Positions 1 to 8,207 of a stretch of DNA of 64,000 nucleotides are shown here, piece by piece. Location: assembly GCA_036386835.1 (NCBI GenBank), contig DASVUX010000034.1, forward strand, positions 131,210 to 195,209, read 5' to 3'. Every line of letters starts with the position of its first letter. Positions within the stretch are counted from its first letter, which is position 1. Made by a program: the position numbers and the translations under genes. The notes beneath the pieces were generated by a model that saw only the letters and a list, made by a program, of their open reading frames with translations, searched no databases and was not told the origin of the DNA. Origin of the DNA: 2-12-FULL-35-15 sp036386835. Its GTDB lineage: Bacteria; Bacteroidota; Bacteroidia; 2-12-FULL-35-15.

Positions 1-870
1 ATTCTTAATGCAACTCCCGGAGCTGCCGGCAATACTTTCAGCTGGTCACCGGTTTCGGGGCTGAGCAATCCGTTAATAAGCAATCCTTCAGCTAGTCCCG
101 CAACTACAACAACCTATTCGGTAATCATAACTGATAACAATGGATGTACAGGTAATTCAGATGTTATAATAACCGTTGGTTCAGCGCTTGTACTTGCCAC
201 CACATCAGCCGATCCTTCGTGCTTCGGATTTTGCGATGGCATTACGGCTGCAAATGTTTCGGGAGGAATTCCTCCATATTCATATGCATGGAGCAGCGGA
301 TGCATCACTGCAAGCTGCAGCAATATCTGCCCCGGAACATATACTGTTACAGTTCAGGATTCCATTGGTTGCATAACACTTGATTCTGTAGTAATTGCAG
401 GTCCTTCACCGGTTGATGCCAGTGTTGTCCAGACTATTGACTCTCTGACAGCGAGCGCCCCATCTGCTAACTATCAGTGGATAGACTGTGATAATGGGGC
501 ATTCATTACGGGAGCTACATCGCAAAGCTTCAACCCGGTGGTTCCGGGTAATTATGCCGTTATCGTAGCTGATGGAATAGGGTGTACAGATACTTCAGCT
601 TGTTTTAGCGTGGTGTTGACAGGGATTCTGAAAACAGAAGCGGATGAAGTCAGGTTGTTCCCTAACCCCGTGGTGAATACATTATTTGTTGAGTTTAACG
701 GGTCCGGAAGTATTGAAATATATAATCCTCTTGGACAAATAATGATGTCTTCAAAAGAAATTCAGGGAGCAGGTTCAGTTGATATGACAGGACTCCGGGA
801 TGGAACCTATTTTATCATGCTGAAGCAGAACGGCAGGCAATTCATAAGAAGGATTGAAGTGATTAGGTAG
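1..870 (+). CDS. T9SS-exported surface protein, C-terminal fragment
   Basis: The reading frame is open from base 1 to the stop at 868-870, so the gene starts upstream of the window and only 289 codons are visible. The visible part has PKD/SprB-like beta-sandwich repeats rich in Thr, Ser, Gly and paired Cys, with repeat ends of the form YTVTVQDSIGC. The last ~70 residues carry a type A T9SS sorting domain: LFPNPV near residue 219, then an IEIYNPLGQ strand and a DGTYFIML strand. Family knowledge: such proteins cross the inner membrane by Sec, cross the outer membrane by T9SS, and are anchored on or released from the cell surface. The specific role (adhesin, enzyme or filament) cannot be told because the N-terminus is missing. 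A hairpin terminator follows directly. Confidence 0.9.
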   Translation: MLNATPGAAGNTFSWSPVSGLSNPLISNPSASPATTTTYSVIITDNNGCTGNSDVIITVGSALVLATTSADPSCFGFCDGITAANVSGGIPPYSYAWSSGCITASCSNICPGTYTVTVQDSIGCITLDSVVIAGPSPVDASVVQTIDSLTASAPSANYQWIDCDNGAFITGATSQSFNPVVPGNYAVIVADGIGCTDTSACFSVVLTGILKTEADEVRLFPNPVVNTLFVEFNGSGSIEIYNPLGQIMMSSKEIQGAGSVDMTGLRDGTYFIMLKQNGRQFIRRIEVIR

Positions 871-874
871 TAAC

Positions 875-900
875 AAGTCTCAGGTAATGAGACTTTATTT
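875..900. terminator. hairpin between convergent genes
   Basis: A perfect 8-bp stem (AAGTCTCA at 875-882, TGAGACTT at 888-895) with a 5-base loop sits in the 35-bp gap between two convergent genes. TATTT follows on the plus strand. It could serve the surface-protein transcript and, in the other direction, cysN. Confidence 0.65.
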
Positions 901-905
901 AATTC

Positions 906-2180
906 TCAAATGATCATTCCGGCTGCTACCGTAGCGTTGGTTGCTTCATCGATCAGGATTATGCTGCCTGTATTCCTGTTTTTGCTGTACTTATCAGTGA
1001 CAATGGCAGAAGTGCTTTTAAGTGATAATTTCGCAATCTCGTTGAGCCCGACTGATTTGTCGCCTTCGATTTTTTCAAGTGTGCTGATGTTGATCTTGTG
1101 CTGAATATCTTTTACCACACACCTGGCTTCCTTACTCGTATGTTTTAAATAATATTTACCATTCGGCTGAAGCTTCTTTTCTGCCAGCCAGCAAACCATA
1201 ACTTCAATGTCTTGGGTAGTGTCCGGCGGATTATCAGATTTTACAATCATATCACCGCGGGATATATCAATTTCATCTTCTAATGTAAGAGTAATGCTCA
1301 TTGGGGCAAAAGCTTCTGTTAATTGTCCATTGGCAGTATCGATTGATTTTATCCTGGAACTTTTTCCTGAGGGAAGAACAGTCACGGTATCCCCTTTACG
1401 GATAACTCCTCCAGCGATCCTGCCGGCATATCCCCTGTAGTCATGGTGGTCATGGCTCATTGGACGGATTACATACTGAACAGGAAAGCGGAAATCTTCC
1501 AGGTTCTGGTCACTTGCAATGTCGATGTTTTCAAGCAATCCCAGAAGGGGCTGCCCTTTGTACCAGGACAATTTTTTACTTTGTTCTACAACGTTGTCGC
1601 CATGCAGCGCGCTGACAGGGATAAACTGAACGTCAATCTGGCTTAGCATGGATACGAATGCCTCATAGTCGCGTTTTATTTTCTTGAAAACATCTTCACT
1701 GTATTCAACAAGATCCATTTTATTCACACACACGATCATATGCCTGATCTTAAGCATTGATGCGATATACGTGTGCCTCATTGTTTGTTCAACAACCCCT
1801 TTCCGCGCATCAATCAATATAAGTGCGGCATTCGCAGTAGAAGCACCTGTTACCATGTTCCGCGTGTACTGGATATGTCCGGGTGAATCTGCAATAATGA
1901 ATTTGCGTTTAGGTGTTGTAAAGTACCTGTATGCAACATCGATAGTGATACCCTGTTCACGCTCAGCACGCAGGCCGTCAGTAAGCAAGGCAAGGTTCAC
2001 ATAATCTTCGCCCCTTTTTTCACTCGTTGCCCGGATAGCTTCATATTGATCTTCAAAGATAGATTTGGAATCATAAAGCAATCTCCCGATAAGTGTACTT
2101 TTGCCGTCATCCACGCTTCCTGCGGTAGTAAAACGGAGCAGGTCCATTCCCAGGTAGTTGTTCGTTGAAAATTCTGTCAT
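906..2180 (-). CDS. cysN: sulfate adenylyltransferase subunit 1 (GTPase)
   Basis: This is the GTPase subunit of ATP sulfurylase; GTP hydrolysis drives formation of adenosine 5'-phosphosulfate from ATP and sulfate with CysD. The 424-residue protein has all the elongation-factor-like G motifs: GSVDDGKST at 21-29, a DSPGH switch near 97 and NKMD near 153, followed by the two beta-barrel domains. Its length fits stand-alone CysN rather than the CysN-CysC (NodQ) fusion, which agrees with a separate cysC in the same operon. It is the last gene of cysC-cysD-cysN, 50 bp after cysD. No APS or PAPS reductase gene is adjacent, so the operon alone makes PAPS rather than cysteine. Confidence 0.96.
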   Translation of the reverse strand: MTEFSTNNYLGMDLLRFTTAGSVDDGKSTLIGRLLYDSKSIFEDQYEAIRATSEKRGEDYVNLALLTDGLRAEREQGITIDVAYRYFTTPKRKFIIADSPGHIQYTRNMVTGASTANAALILIDARKGVVEQTMRHTYIASMLKIRHMIVCVNKMDLVEYSEDVFKKIKRDYEAFVSMLSQIDVQFIPVSALHGDNVVEQSKKLSWYKGQPLLGLLENIDIASDQNLEDFRFPVQYVIRPMSHDHHDYRGYAGRIAGGVIRKGDTVTVLPSGKSSRIKSIDTANGQLTEAFAPMSITLTLEDEIDISRGDMIVKSDNPPDTTQDIEVMVCWLAEKKLQPNGKYYLKHTSKEARCVVKDIQHKINISTLEKIEGDKSVGLNEIAKLSLKSTSAIVTDKYSKNRNTGSIILIDEATNATVAAGMII

Positions 2181-2230
2181 TGTATGATTATCGTGAGGTC
2201 TTATTTAAACTTGTACTATATATTTGGTCG

Positions 2231-3136
2231 CTAAAAGTATCCCGCTTTCTTCCTGTCTTCCATTGCGGCCTCGGAGCGTTTGTCATCTATCCGGCTGCCC
2301 CTTTCCGTGGTGCGGGTCGAAGCAACTTCCTTTACGATCTCCTCCAGTGAATTTGCTTTTGAAAGCACAGCCCCTGTACAGCTGATATCGCCAATAGTAC
2401 GGAAGCGTACCTGCATTTTTTCAACCTTTTCACCGGGTTTTAAAGGAATAACATCTGAGTGGGCGTATATCACCCCGTCACGGATAAAACACTCGCGCTC
2501 ATGTGCGAAATAAATCGAAGGGATTTCTATTTTCTCCTGGAGAATATATTGCCACACATCCATCTCCGTCCAGTTACTGATGGGAAAAACCCTGAAATGC
2601 TCACCGGTGCTCTTTTTTCCATTGAACAGGTTCCAGAGTTCAGGCCGCTGGTTCTTTGGGTCCCATTGTCCGAATTCATCTCTGTGCGAGAAAAACCGCT
2701 CTTTTGCCCTGGCTTTTTCTTCATCCCTCCGCGCACCGCCAATACAGGCATCGAATTTATAATTTTCTATCGTATCAAGAAGAGTTACTGTCTGAAGGAT
2801 ATTCCTGCTGGCATTAAACCCCTTTTCCTCCGTAACCCTTCCGGTATCGATGCTGTCCTGGACAGAGGCAACAACAAGGTGTGCACCGAATTTCTCCGCA
2901 AGGTTGTCTCGAAAGGTTAGTGTTTCTTCAAAGTTATGCCCGGTATCAATGTGCACAAGTGGAAAAGGAATTTTGGCTGGTGCAAAAGCCTTGCGGGCTA
3001 AATGAAAACAAATAAGACTGTCCTTCCCCCCTGAGAAAAGCAGGGCCGGTTTTTCGAATTGAGCCGCTACCTCACGCAATACGTAGATGCTTTCGCTTTC
3101 TAATTCTTTTAGATGAGTAAGGGTGTGTGGTTTCAT
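2231..3136 (-). CDS. cysD: sulfate adenylyltransferase subunit 2
   Basis: This is the catalytic subunit of ATP sulfurylase, an N-type ATP pyrophosphatase that adenylylates sulfate in complex with CysN. The PP-loop SGGKDS is at residues 35-40, and the family motifs CIGGARRDEEKARAKER and FPISNWTEMDVW are present further on. The 301-residue length is typical. Its ATG overlaps the cysC stop by 4 bases (ATGA), so translation of the two is probably coupled. The C-terminus (TERGSRIDDKRSEAAMEDRKKAGYF) is the usual CysD tail, so the gene is complete. Confidence 0.97.
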   Translation of the reverse strand: MKPHTLTHLKELESESIYVLREVAAQFEKPALLFSGGKDSLICFHLARKAFAPAKIPFPLVHIDTGHNFEETLTFRDNLAEKFGAHLVVASVQDSIDTGRVTEEKGFNASRNILQTVTLLDTIENYKFDACIGGARRDEEKARAKERFFSHRDEFGQWDPKNQRPELWNLFNGKKSTGEHFRVFPISNWTEMDVWQYILQEKIEIPSIYFAHERECFIRDGVIYAHSDVIPLKPGEKVEKMQVRFRTIGDISCTGAVLSKANSLEEIVKEVASTRTTERGSRIDDKRSEAAMEDRKKAGYF

Positions 3137-3714
3137 TTTATTTTCAACTGTTCTAATATCCTTCTTACGCTTTGTTCAACCGTCCATTCATCTGTCCGGA
3201 TCTCGATATCCGGGTTAACAGGGGCTTCGAATGGCGCATCAATACCTGTAAAGTTCTTTATCTCACCTCGTCTTGCTTTTGCGTATAATCCTTTAACATC
3301 TCTTTTTTCACAAATATTCAAAGGGGTATTGATAAAAATCTCTACAAAATCTTTTTCCCCTATAATAGCTTTTGCAGTGGCTCTGATCTCTGCGGTAGGG
3401 CTGACAAAACAGCAAATGGTTATGATTCCGCAGTTTACAAAGAGTTTGGTGATCTCTGCAATCCTTCTTATATTTTCAGTCCTGTCTGCATCACTGAATC
3501 CCAGGTTGTTATTGATCCCGGTCCGGATATTATCACCGTCAAGGATCTGCGTAAGCATGCCTTTGGCGTGAAGCTCCTTTTCCAGCGCGATAGCAATGGT
3601 GGTCTTTCCGGAGCCGCTTAACCCGGTGAACCATAGCGCAACACCTTTCTGGTTCAGCAGGTTCTCTTTGTCCCTGCGCTGCATGATCCGGTCTGTGGGA
3701 AAAATATTATTCAT
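3133..3714 (-). CDS. cysC: adenylylsulfate kinase
   Basis: APS kinase phosphorylates adenosine 5'-phosphosulfate to PAPS, the donor for sulfotransferases and substrate of PAPS reductase. The 193-residue protein has a Walker A loop GLSGSGKTT at 31-39, the DGDNIR motif and the family's FVSPT and KGLYAKARRGEI segments. It is the first gene of cysC-cysD-cysN. A -7 box (minus-strand TACATTTG, 3815-3822) lies about 100 bases upstream, giving a leader of roughly 95 bases in which I recognise no riboswitch. In Bacteroidota, cysC next to cysDN often goes with sulfated surface glycans; that link is inference here. Confidence 0.96.
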   Translation of the reverse strand: MNNIFPTDRIMQRRDKENLLNQKGVALWFTGLSGSGKTTIAIALEKELHAKGMLTQILDGDNIRTGINNNLGFSDADRTENIRRIAEITKLFVNCGIITICCFVSPTAEIRATAKAIIGEKDFVEIFINTPLNICEKRDVKGLYAKARRGEIKNFTGIDAPFEAPVNPDIEIRTDEWTVEQSVRRILEQLKIK

Positions 3715-3814
3715 TTTCTAAGAGCGCTAAGAGATTTGGCAGTGGGGGCACGTTAACTGAATTGCAGATGTTCCGTTGTCCAGGAATCGTGAAAAGGCTG
3801 TTTTTGCACGCATG

Positions 3815-3822
3815 CAAATGTA
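3815..3822 (-). promoter_or_regulatory. -7 promoter box for cysCDN
   Basis: Minus-strand TACATTTG matches the Bacteroidota consensus TAnnTTTG exactly. I see no clear -33 TTTG at the usual distance. It is placed back to back with the deoC box 40 bases away. Confidence 0.5.
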
Positions 3823-3854
3823 ACCTTTTTTAAAAAGAAAGACGAAATTTTAAA

Positions 3855-3862
3855 TACCTTTG
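3855..3862 (+). promoter_or_regulatory. -7 promoter box for the deoC operon
   Basis: TACCTTTG matches TAnnTTTG exactly and ends 56 bases before the deoC ATG, so the leader would be about 50 bases. Together with the cysC box it makes a compact divergent promoter region. Confidence 0.5.
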
Positions 3863-3918
3863 TTTGTGTATTTTATTGAGATGAAAACGGTTGAATTATT
3901 GAATGTAAATTAAGAAGA

Positions 3919-4830
3919 ATGCCGGTAAGAAACAATATGCCTGACTTCAGGAAATCACCTGTGATTGACCAGGTTGGAATTGAAGAGAGGGTCGCAAGGT
4001 TTACAACAAGAAGCATAAAAAAATCATCGAAGATGCAGGGGCTTAAAATGGTCCTAAGCATGATTGATCTCACCACCCTTGAAGGGAAAGATACCGAGGG
4101 GAAAGTTAAGCAGATGTGCTATAAAGCTGCCCATCTTCATGATGTGATTCCCGGACTTCCTGCCGTGGCCGCAGTATGTGTTTATCCTTCGATGGTTAAA
4201 ACAGCGAAGGATTCCCTTAAAGGGACAACAGTGAAGGTCGCTTCAGTTTCCACGGCATTTCCAAGTGGTCAATCCACTCCCGAGATCAAAATTATGGATA
4301 CCAGGTTTGCCGTTGAGAATGGTGCTGATGAAATTGATATGGTGATTTCACGTGGTGAATTTCTCAAAGGGAATTACGATTTCGTATTTGATGAAATTGC
4401 TGCTATAAAAGAAGCCTGCGGGAAAGCACGACTGAAGGTGATCTTTGAGACAGGTGAACTTTCCACTCTCGATAATGTCCGTAGGGTCAGCGATCTGGCA
4501 ATGCATGCCGGTGCTGATTTTATTAAGACATCAACAGGAAAGATCTCCCCTGCTGCTACAATGCCGGTAACTCTTGTGATGCTGGAGGCCATCAGAGATT
4601 ATTATTATTCTACCGGAAGAATGGTAGGAATGAAGCCTGCCGGAGGAATATCAACTTCCAAACTGGCAATGCAATACCTGATAATGGTGAATGAAACGCT
4701 TGGCTCTGCATGGCTGACAAACGAATGGTTCCGCTTTGGTGCAAGCAGCCTTGCAAATGATGTACTGATGCAGATCGCGAAGGAAACACATGGTGTGTAT
4801 CAGAGTTCCGATTACTTTTCAAAGGATTAA
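3919..4830 (+). CDS. deoC: deoxyribose-phosphate aldolase
   Basis: DeoC cleaves 2-deoxyribose 5-phosphate to glyceraldehyde 3-phosphate and acetaldehyde. The 303-residue protein is a class I TIM-barrel aldolase with the Schiff-base lysine K203 in FIKTSTGK, the relay lysine K239 in MKPAGGI and D140 in EIDMVI, which correspond to E. coli K167, K201 and D102. It carries about 45 more N-terminal residues than E. coli DeoC; long forms are known in Bacteroidota and Actinobacteria. It starts a plus-strand run with two aldehyde dehydrogenase-family genes that could oxidise the acetaldehyde. No deoxynucleoside phosphorylase or kinase gene is in the window. Confidence 0.95.
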   Translation: MPVRNNMPDFRKSPVIDQVGIEERVARFTTRSIKKSSKMQGLKMVLSMIDLTTLEGKDTEGKVKQMCYKAAHLHDVIPGLPAVAAVCVYPSMVKTAKDSLKGTTVKVASVSTAFPSGQSTPEIKIMDTRFAVENGADEIDMVISRGEFLKGNYDFVFDEIAAIKEACGKARLKVIFETGELSTLDNVRRVSDLAMHAGADFIKTSTGKISPAATMPVTLVMLEAIRDYYYSTGRMVGMKPAGGISTSKLAMQYLIMVNETLGSAWLTNEWFRFGASSLANDVLMQIAKETHGVYQSSDYFSKD

Positions 4831-4884
4831 GAAAGTTAGCTGCAGATTTTTAGTTCTGACAAAGATTTAGTAATTCATACTATA

Positions 4885-6348
4885 ATGACAACAAAAGAAA
4901 TTAAGTTAAATTTTAACCAGGCATGGGACCTGGCACCTGCCCCGGAGGACACCAAACATATTTCCCTTAAAAAGCAATATGATCTATTTATAGACGGGGA
5001 ATTTGTAAAACCCGAAAGCAAGAAATATTTTGCGACATACAACCCTGCTACCGAAGAAAAGCTTGCGGATGTTGCCGAGGCCAATGAAAAGGATGTGGAT
5101 AAAGCTGTGAAGGCAGCACGCAGGGCATTTGGCAAATGGAGTAAGCTTTCAGGGAAAGAACGGGGAAAGTATATTTACCGGATTGCAAGGCTGATGCAGG
5201 AAAGGGCAAGAGAATTCGCTGTTATTGAAACATTGGATGGCGGAAAACCGATACGCGAAAGCAGGGATATCGATGTGCCTCTTGCTGCAAATCATTTTTT
5301 CTATTATGCAGGCTGGGCAGATAAACTGGAATATGCATTCCCGAATAAAAAGCCGAAGCCACTCGGAGTCGCAGGCCAGATAATTCCCTGGAACTTCCCT
5401 TTACTGATGGCAGCATGGAAAATCGCCCCGGCTCTTGCTGCCGGGAATACTGTTGTGTTGAAACCTGCGGAAACCACACCGCTTACTGCACTCAAGCTAG
5501 CTGAGCTTATCCGCGACAGCGGCCTGCCAAATGGAGTTGTGAATATTATTACAGGTGCGGGAAAAACAGGTGCCGCAATCGTGAACCATCCTGATATCAA
5601 TAAAATTGCATTCACAGGATCCACTGATGTAGGAAAGCTTATTCAGAAGTCGGTTGCCGGGAGTGATAAAAAAATAACCCTTGAGCTTGGAGGAAAAGCT
5701 GCCAATATCATCTTTGAAGATGCACCGCTTGACCAGGCTGTAGAGGGGATCATTAACGGGATTTTCTTTAACCAGGGACATGTTTGCTGTGCCGGTTCCC
5801 GTTTGTTTGTGCAGGAAAGCGTGGCCGATATTGTGCTGCGTAAGCTGAAAGACAGGATGGAAACGCTCCGTGTCGGTGATCCTCTGGATAAGAATACCGA
5901 TGTGGGGGCCATTAATTCAAAAGAACAATTAGGTAAGATAAACGATTATATAAAGATCGGGACCGACCAGGGTGCCACGGTTTATCAAAGTACATGCGGG
6001 ATACCTTCAAAGGGATATTTTTGCAGGCCGACTATTTTTATGAATGTTTCACAATCGCACAGGATCGTCCAGGAAGAGATCTTCGGGCCGGTGCTTGCGA
6101 TCCAGACTTTCCGGACAATTGAAGAAGTGATCGAGAAAGCCAATAACATTCCTTATGGATTATCAGCAGGGGTGTGGACGGATAAAGGTTCGAAGATCTT
6201 CAATCTTACTTCTAAATTAAAAGCAGGCGTTGTATGGGCAAATACATACAATAAGTTTGATCCTGTTTCTCCCTTCGGTGGCTTTAAAGAAAGCGGATTT
6301 GGAAGGGAAGGCGGGCTTCACGGACTGGCCGCTTACCTGGATATTTAA
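4885..6348 (+). CDS. aldehyde dehydrogenase, catalytically complete
   Basis: An NAD(P)-dependent aldehyde dehydrogenase of 487 residues, the usual length. The catalytic set is intact: N170 in PWNFP, E267 in LELGG and the nucleophile C301 in GHVCCAGSR (aligned by eye with human ALDH2 C302). It lies 54 bp after deoC, so acetaldehyde released by DeoC is a plausible substrate; the sequence itself does not fix specificity. A second, half-length ALDH-fold gene follows 48 bp later. The pair looks like a two-gene version of the ALDH16 architecture, in which a complete ALDH is fused to an inactive ALDH-like domain. Confidence 0.94.
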   Translation: MTTKEIKLNFNQAWDLAPAPEDTKHISLKKQYDLFIDGEFVKPESKKYFATYNPATEEKLADVAEANEKDVDKAVKAARRAFGKWSKLSGKERGKYIYRIARLMQERAREFAVIETLDGGKPIRESRDIDVPLAANHFFYYAGWADKLEYAFPNKKPKPLGVAGQIIPWNFPLLMAAWKIAPALAAGNTVVLKPAETTPLTALKLAELIRDSGLPNGVVNIITGAGKTGAAIVNHPDINKIAFTGSTDVGKLIQKSVAGSDKKITLELGGKAANIIFEDAPLDQAVEGIINGIFFNQGHVCCAGSRLFVQESVADIVLRKLKDRMETLRVGDPLDKNTDVGAINSKEQLGKINDYIKIGTDQGATVYQSTCGIPSKGYFCRPTIFMNVSQSHRIVQEEIFGPVLAIQTFRTIEEVIEKANNIPYGLSAGVWTDKGSKIFNLTSKLKAGVVWANTYNKFDPVSPFGGFKESGFGREGGLHGLAAYLDI

Positions 6349-6396
6349 CCTGGTGGCAAGAAAATAATAACATATTAATACTAATCTACAATACCT

Positions 6397-7287
6397 GTGG
6401 CATCAACCAGAATAGAAATTCAGAAAACTTATAAGATCTTCATTAACGGACAATTCCCCAGGACAGAGTCGGGGCGTTACTATCCGTTAAAGAATAAGAA
6501 AGGGGATACTACTGCGAATATATGTCTTTGTTCCCGCAAGGATTTCAGGAATGCTGAAGTTGCGGCAAGAACAGCTCAATCAGGCTGGAGCACCCGTCCC
6601 GCTTTTAACCGTGCACAGATCCTTTACAGGGTTGCTGAAATGCTCGAGGGAAGAAAGGAGCAGTTTATTGCTGAACTAACATTGCAGGGATTATCAGCAG
6701 GGGCCGCCAGGCGTGAAATAGAGCTGTCAATTGACAGGATGGTCTATTATTCAGGATGGTGTGATAAATACCAGCCGATCTTTAGTTCCGTGAATCCTGT
6801 TGCTACTTCACATTTTAATTTTTCTGTGCCGGAACCTACAGGTGTCGTGGCAGTGATAGCTGATGAAAATTCATCCCTGTTAGGATTGATCACCGCGGTT
6901 GCTCCGGTAATAGCAGGTGGTAATACCTGTGTGGTTCTTGCTTCAGAAAGCAAACCGCTTTGTGCAGTTACATTTGCCGAGGTGCTGAATACATCCGACC
7001 TGCCGGCAGGTGTAGTGAACATTTTAACCGGAAGCTCTGCAGAACTGCACCCGTATTTTTCAAATCACATGGATGTGAATGCGGTTGTGTATTACAGGGA
7101 TAACAAGGCTGAAATCAAGGCCATCAAAGAGAATGCTTCCCTGAATGTGAAGCGCGTTTTCATTTATAATAAAACCGATATTTTTTCTGATGATGCACAA
7201 AGCCCTTATTATATTTCGGACCTGCAGGAGATAAAAACAACATGGCATCCGATCGAAAATATCGGTACCGCAAAGGCTGGATATTAA
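6397..7287 (+). CDS. truncated, non-catalytic aldehyde dehydrogenase-like protein
   Basis: The 296-residue product starts at GTG 6397. It matches the N-terminal, NAD-binding half of the ALDH fold: an FINGQF start, SGWCDKYQ, PTGVVAVIADENS, APVIAGGNTCVVLASE and LPAGVVNILTG. The PWNFP asparagine is replaced (ADENS). The protein ends with a short unrelated tail where the catalytic domain should begin, so both the ELGGK glutamate and the catalytic cysteine are absent. The frame is clean and the codon use resembles its neighbours, so this looks like a maintained pseudoenzyme rather than decay. It probably pairs with the preceding complete ALDH, as the C-terminal domain of ALDH16 does; that is inference. 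The alternative is an inactive duplicate. Confidence 0.85.
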   Translation: MASTRIEIQKTYKIFINGQFPRTESGRYYPLKNKKGDTTANICLCSRKDFRNAEVAARTAQSGWSTRPAFNRAQILYRVAEMLEGRKEQFIAELTLQGLSAGAARREIELSIDRMVYYSGWCDKYQPIFSSVNPVATSHFNFSVPEPTGVVAVIADENSSLLGLITAVAPVIAGGNTCVVLASESKPLCAVTFAEVLNTSDLPAGVVNILTGSSAELHPYFSNHMDVNAVVYYRDNKAEIKAIKENASLNVKRVFIYNKTDIFSDDAQSPYYISDLQEIKTTWHPIENIGTAKAGY

Positions 7288-7296
7288 ATAATTCGG

Positions 7297-8097
7297 ATGG
7301 AATCAAAGATGAACGAATTATTGATAATGGCTATAAAGGCCGCTTTAAAAGGTGGTGAAGAAATACTGAAAGTATATGGTTCGGAATTTTCTATAGAGCA
7401 AAAGGATGATAAATCCCCATTAACACTTGCGGATAAGAATGCACACGAATCAATTTGCAGTGACCTCGAAGATTCAGGATTTAATGTGTTAAGTGAGGAA
7501 GGCAGGAATATCCCTTACAATGAAAGGAAAAGCTGGGATTATTTCTGGATGGTGGATCCGCTGGATGGAACAAAAGAATTTATAAAAAGAAACGGTGAGT
7601 TTACCGTGAACATAGCACTTATCAATGAGCAGAAAGCAGTTCTTGGAGTAATCTATATTCCGGTGACCAGAACGCTTTATTTTGCAGCTAAAGATACAGG
7701 CAGCTTTAAATTGATAATTACCGGGATCCTTCCTGATACCCTCGAAGGAATAATATCTGTAGCAACCCGGCTGCCGGTGGAATTGCGATCTAAAAAGTTT
7801 ACGGTTGTTGCCAGTCGCTCACACTTGTCTGAAGAAACAGAGATGTTTATTGATGGATTGAGGACAGTGCATAAAGATGTTGAATTTATTTCTTCAGGAA
7901 GCTCTGTCAAGCTTTGCCTTGTTGCAGAAGGTGCTGCAGACGTGTATCCGCGTTTCGCCCCCACAATGGAATGGGATACTGCCGCAGGGCAGGCCATTTG
8001 TGAAATTGCCGGAAAGGGAGTAATAGACTATTCTGCGAACAAACCTCTCCTCTACAACAAGCACGATCTTTTAAACCCATGGTTTATTGTGAAATAG
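7297..8097 (+). CDS. cysQ: 3'(2'),5'-bisphosphate nucleotidase
   Basis: CysQ removes the 3' phosphate from PAP (and PAPS), clearing the inhibitory by-product left when PAPS is used. The 266-residue protein is a Mg2+-dependent, Li+-sensitive inositol-monophosphatase-fold enzyme: EEG near residue 67, the metal motif DPLDGTKEF and WDTAAGQAI near the C-terminus. It lies 9 bp after the ALDH-like gene and so probably shares the deoC transcript, although its biochemical partners are the divergent cysCDN genes 3.5 kb away. The first ATG (7297) was used; a second ATG four codons later is also possible. Confidence 0.94.
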   Translation: MESKMNELLIMAIKAALKGGEEILKVYGSEFSIEQKDDKSPLTLADKNAHESICSDLEDSGFNVLSEEGRNIPYNERKSWDYFWMVDPLDGTKEFIKRNGEFTVNIALINEQKAVLGVIYIPVTRTLYFAAKDTGSFKLIITGILPDTLEGIISVATRLPVELRSKKFTVVASRSHLSEETEMFIDGLRTVHKDVEFISSGSSVKLCLVAEGAADVYPRFAPTMEWDTAAGQAICEIAGKGVIDYSANKPLLYNKHDLLNPWFIVK

Positions 8098-8123
8098 AGC
8101 ATCAGTTCAGGATCTGATACAAT

Positions 8124-8156
8124 CCGGGCTTCCACACCCCGGGCGGTTTTTTGCTT
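8124..8156 (+). terminator. possible terminator after cysQ
   Basis: A short GC stem (CCGGG at 8124-8128 with CCCGG at 8138-8142) is followed closely by a run of six T and a second T-rich stretch. The stem is only 5 bp, so this is weak. Confidence 0.35.
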
Positions 8157-8207
8157 TTTAAACGCTTTTATTTCGTATTATTGCATACTATAAAACTGCG
8201 ATAAAAA

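Noticed and set aside
2459..2920. 153-codon plus-strand frame antisense to cysD
   Set aside because: Lies fully within cysD on the opposite strand and has no domain-like or signal features; a shadow of the real gene.
3715..3918. Riboswitch or T-box in the cysC/deoC divergent region
   Set aside because: About 200 bases with promoter boxes but no recognisable aptamer core or terminator/anti-terminator pair.
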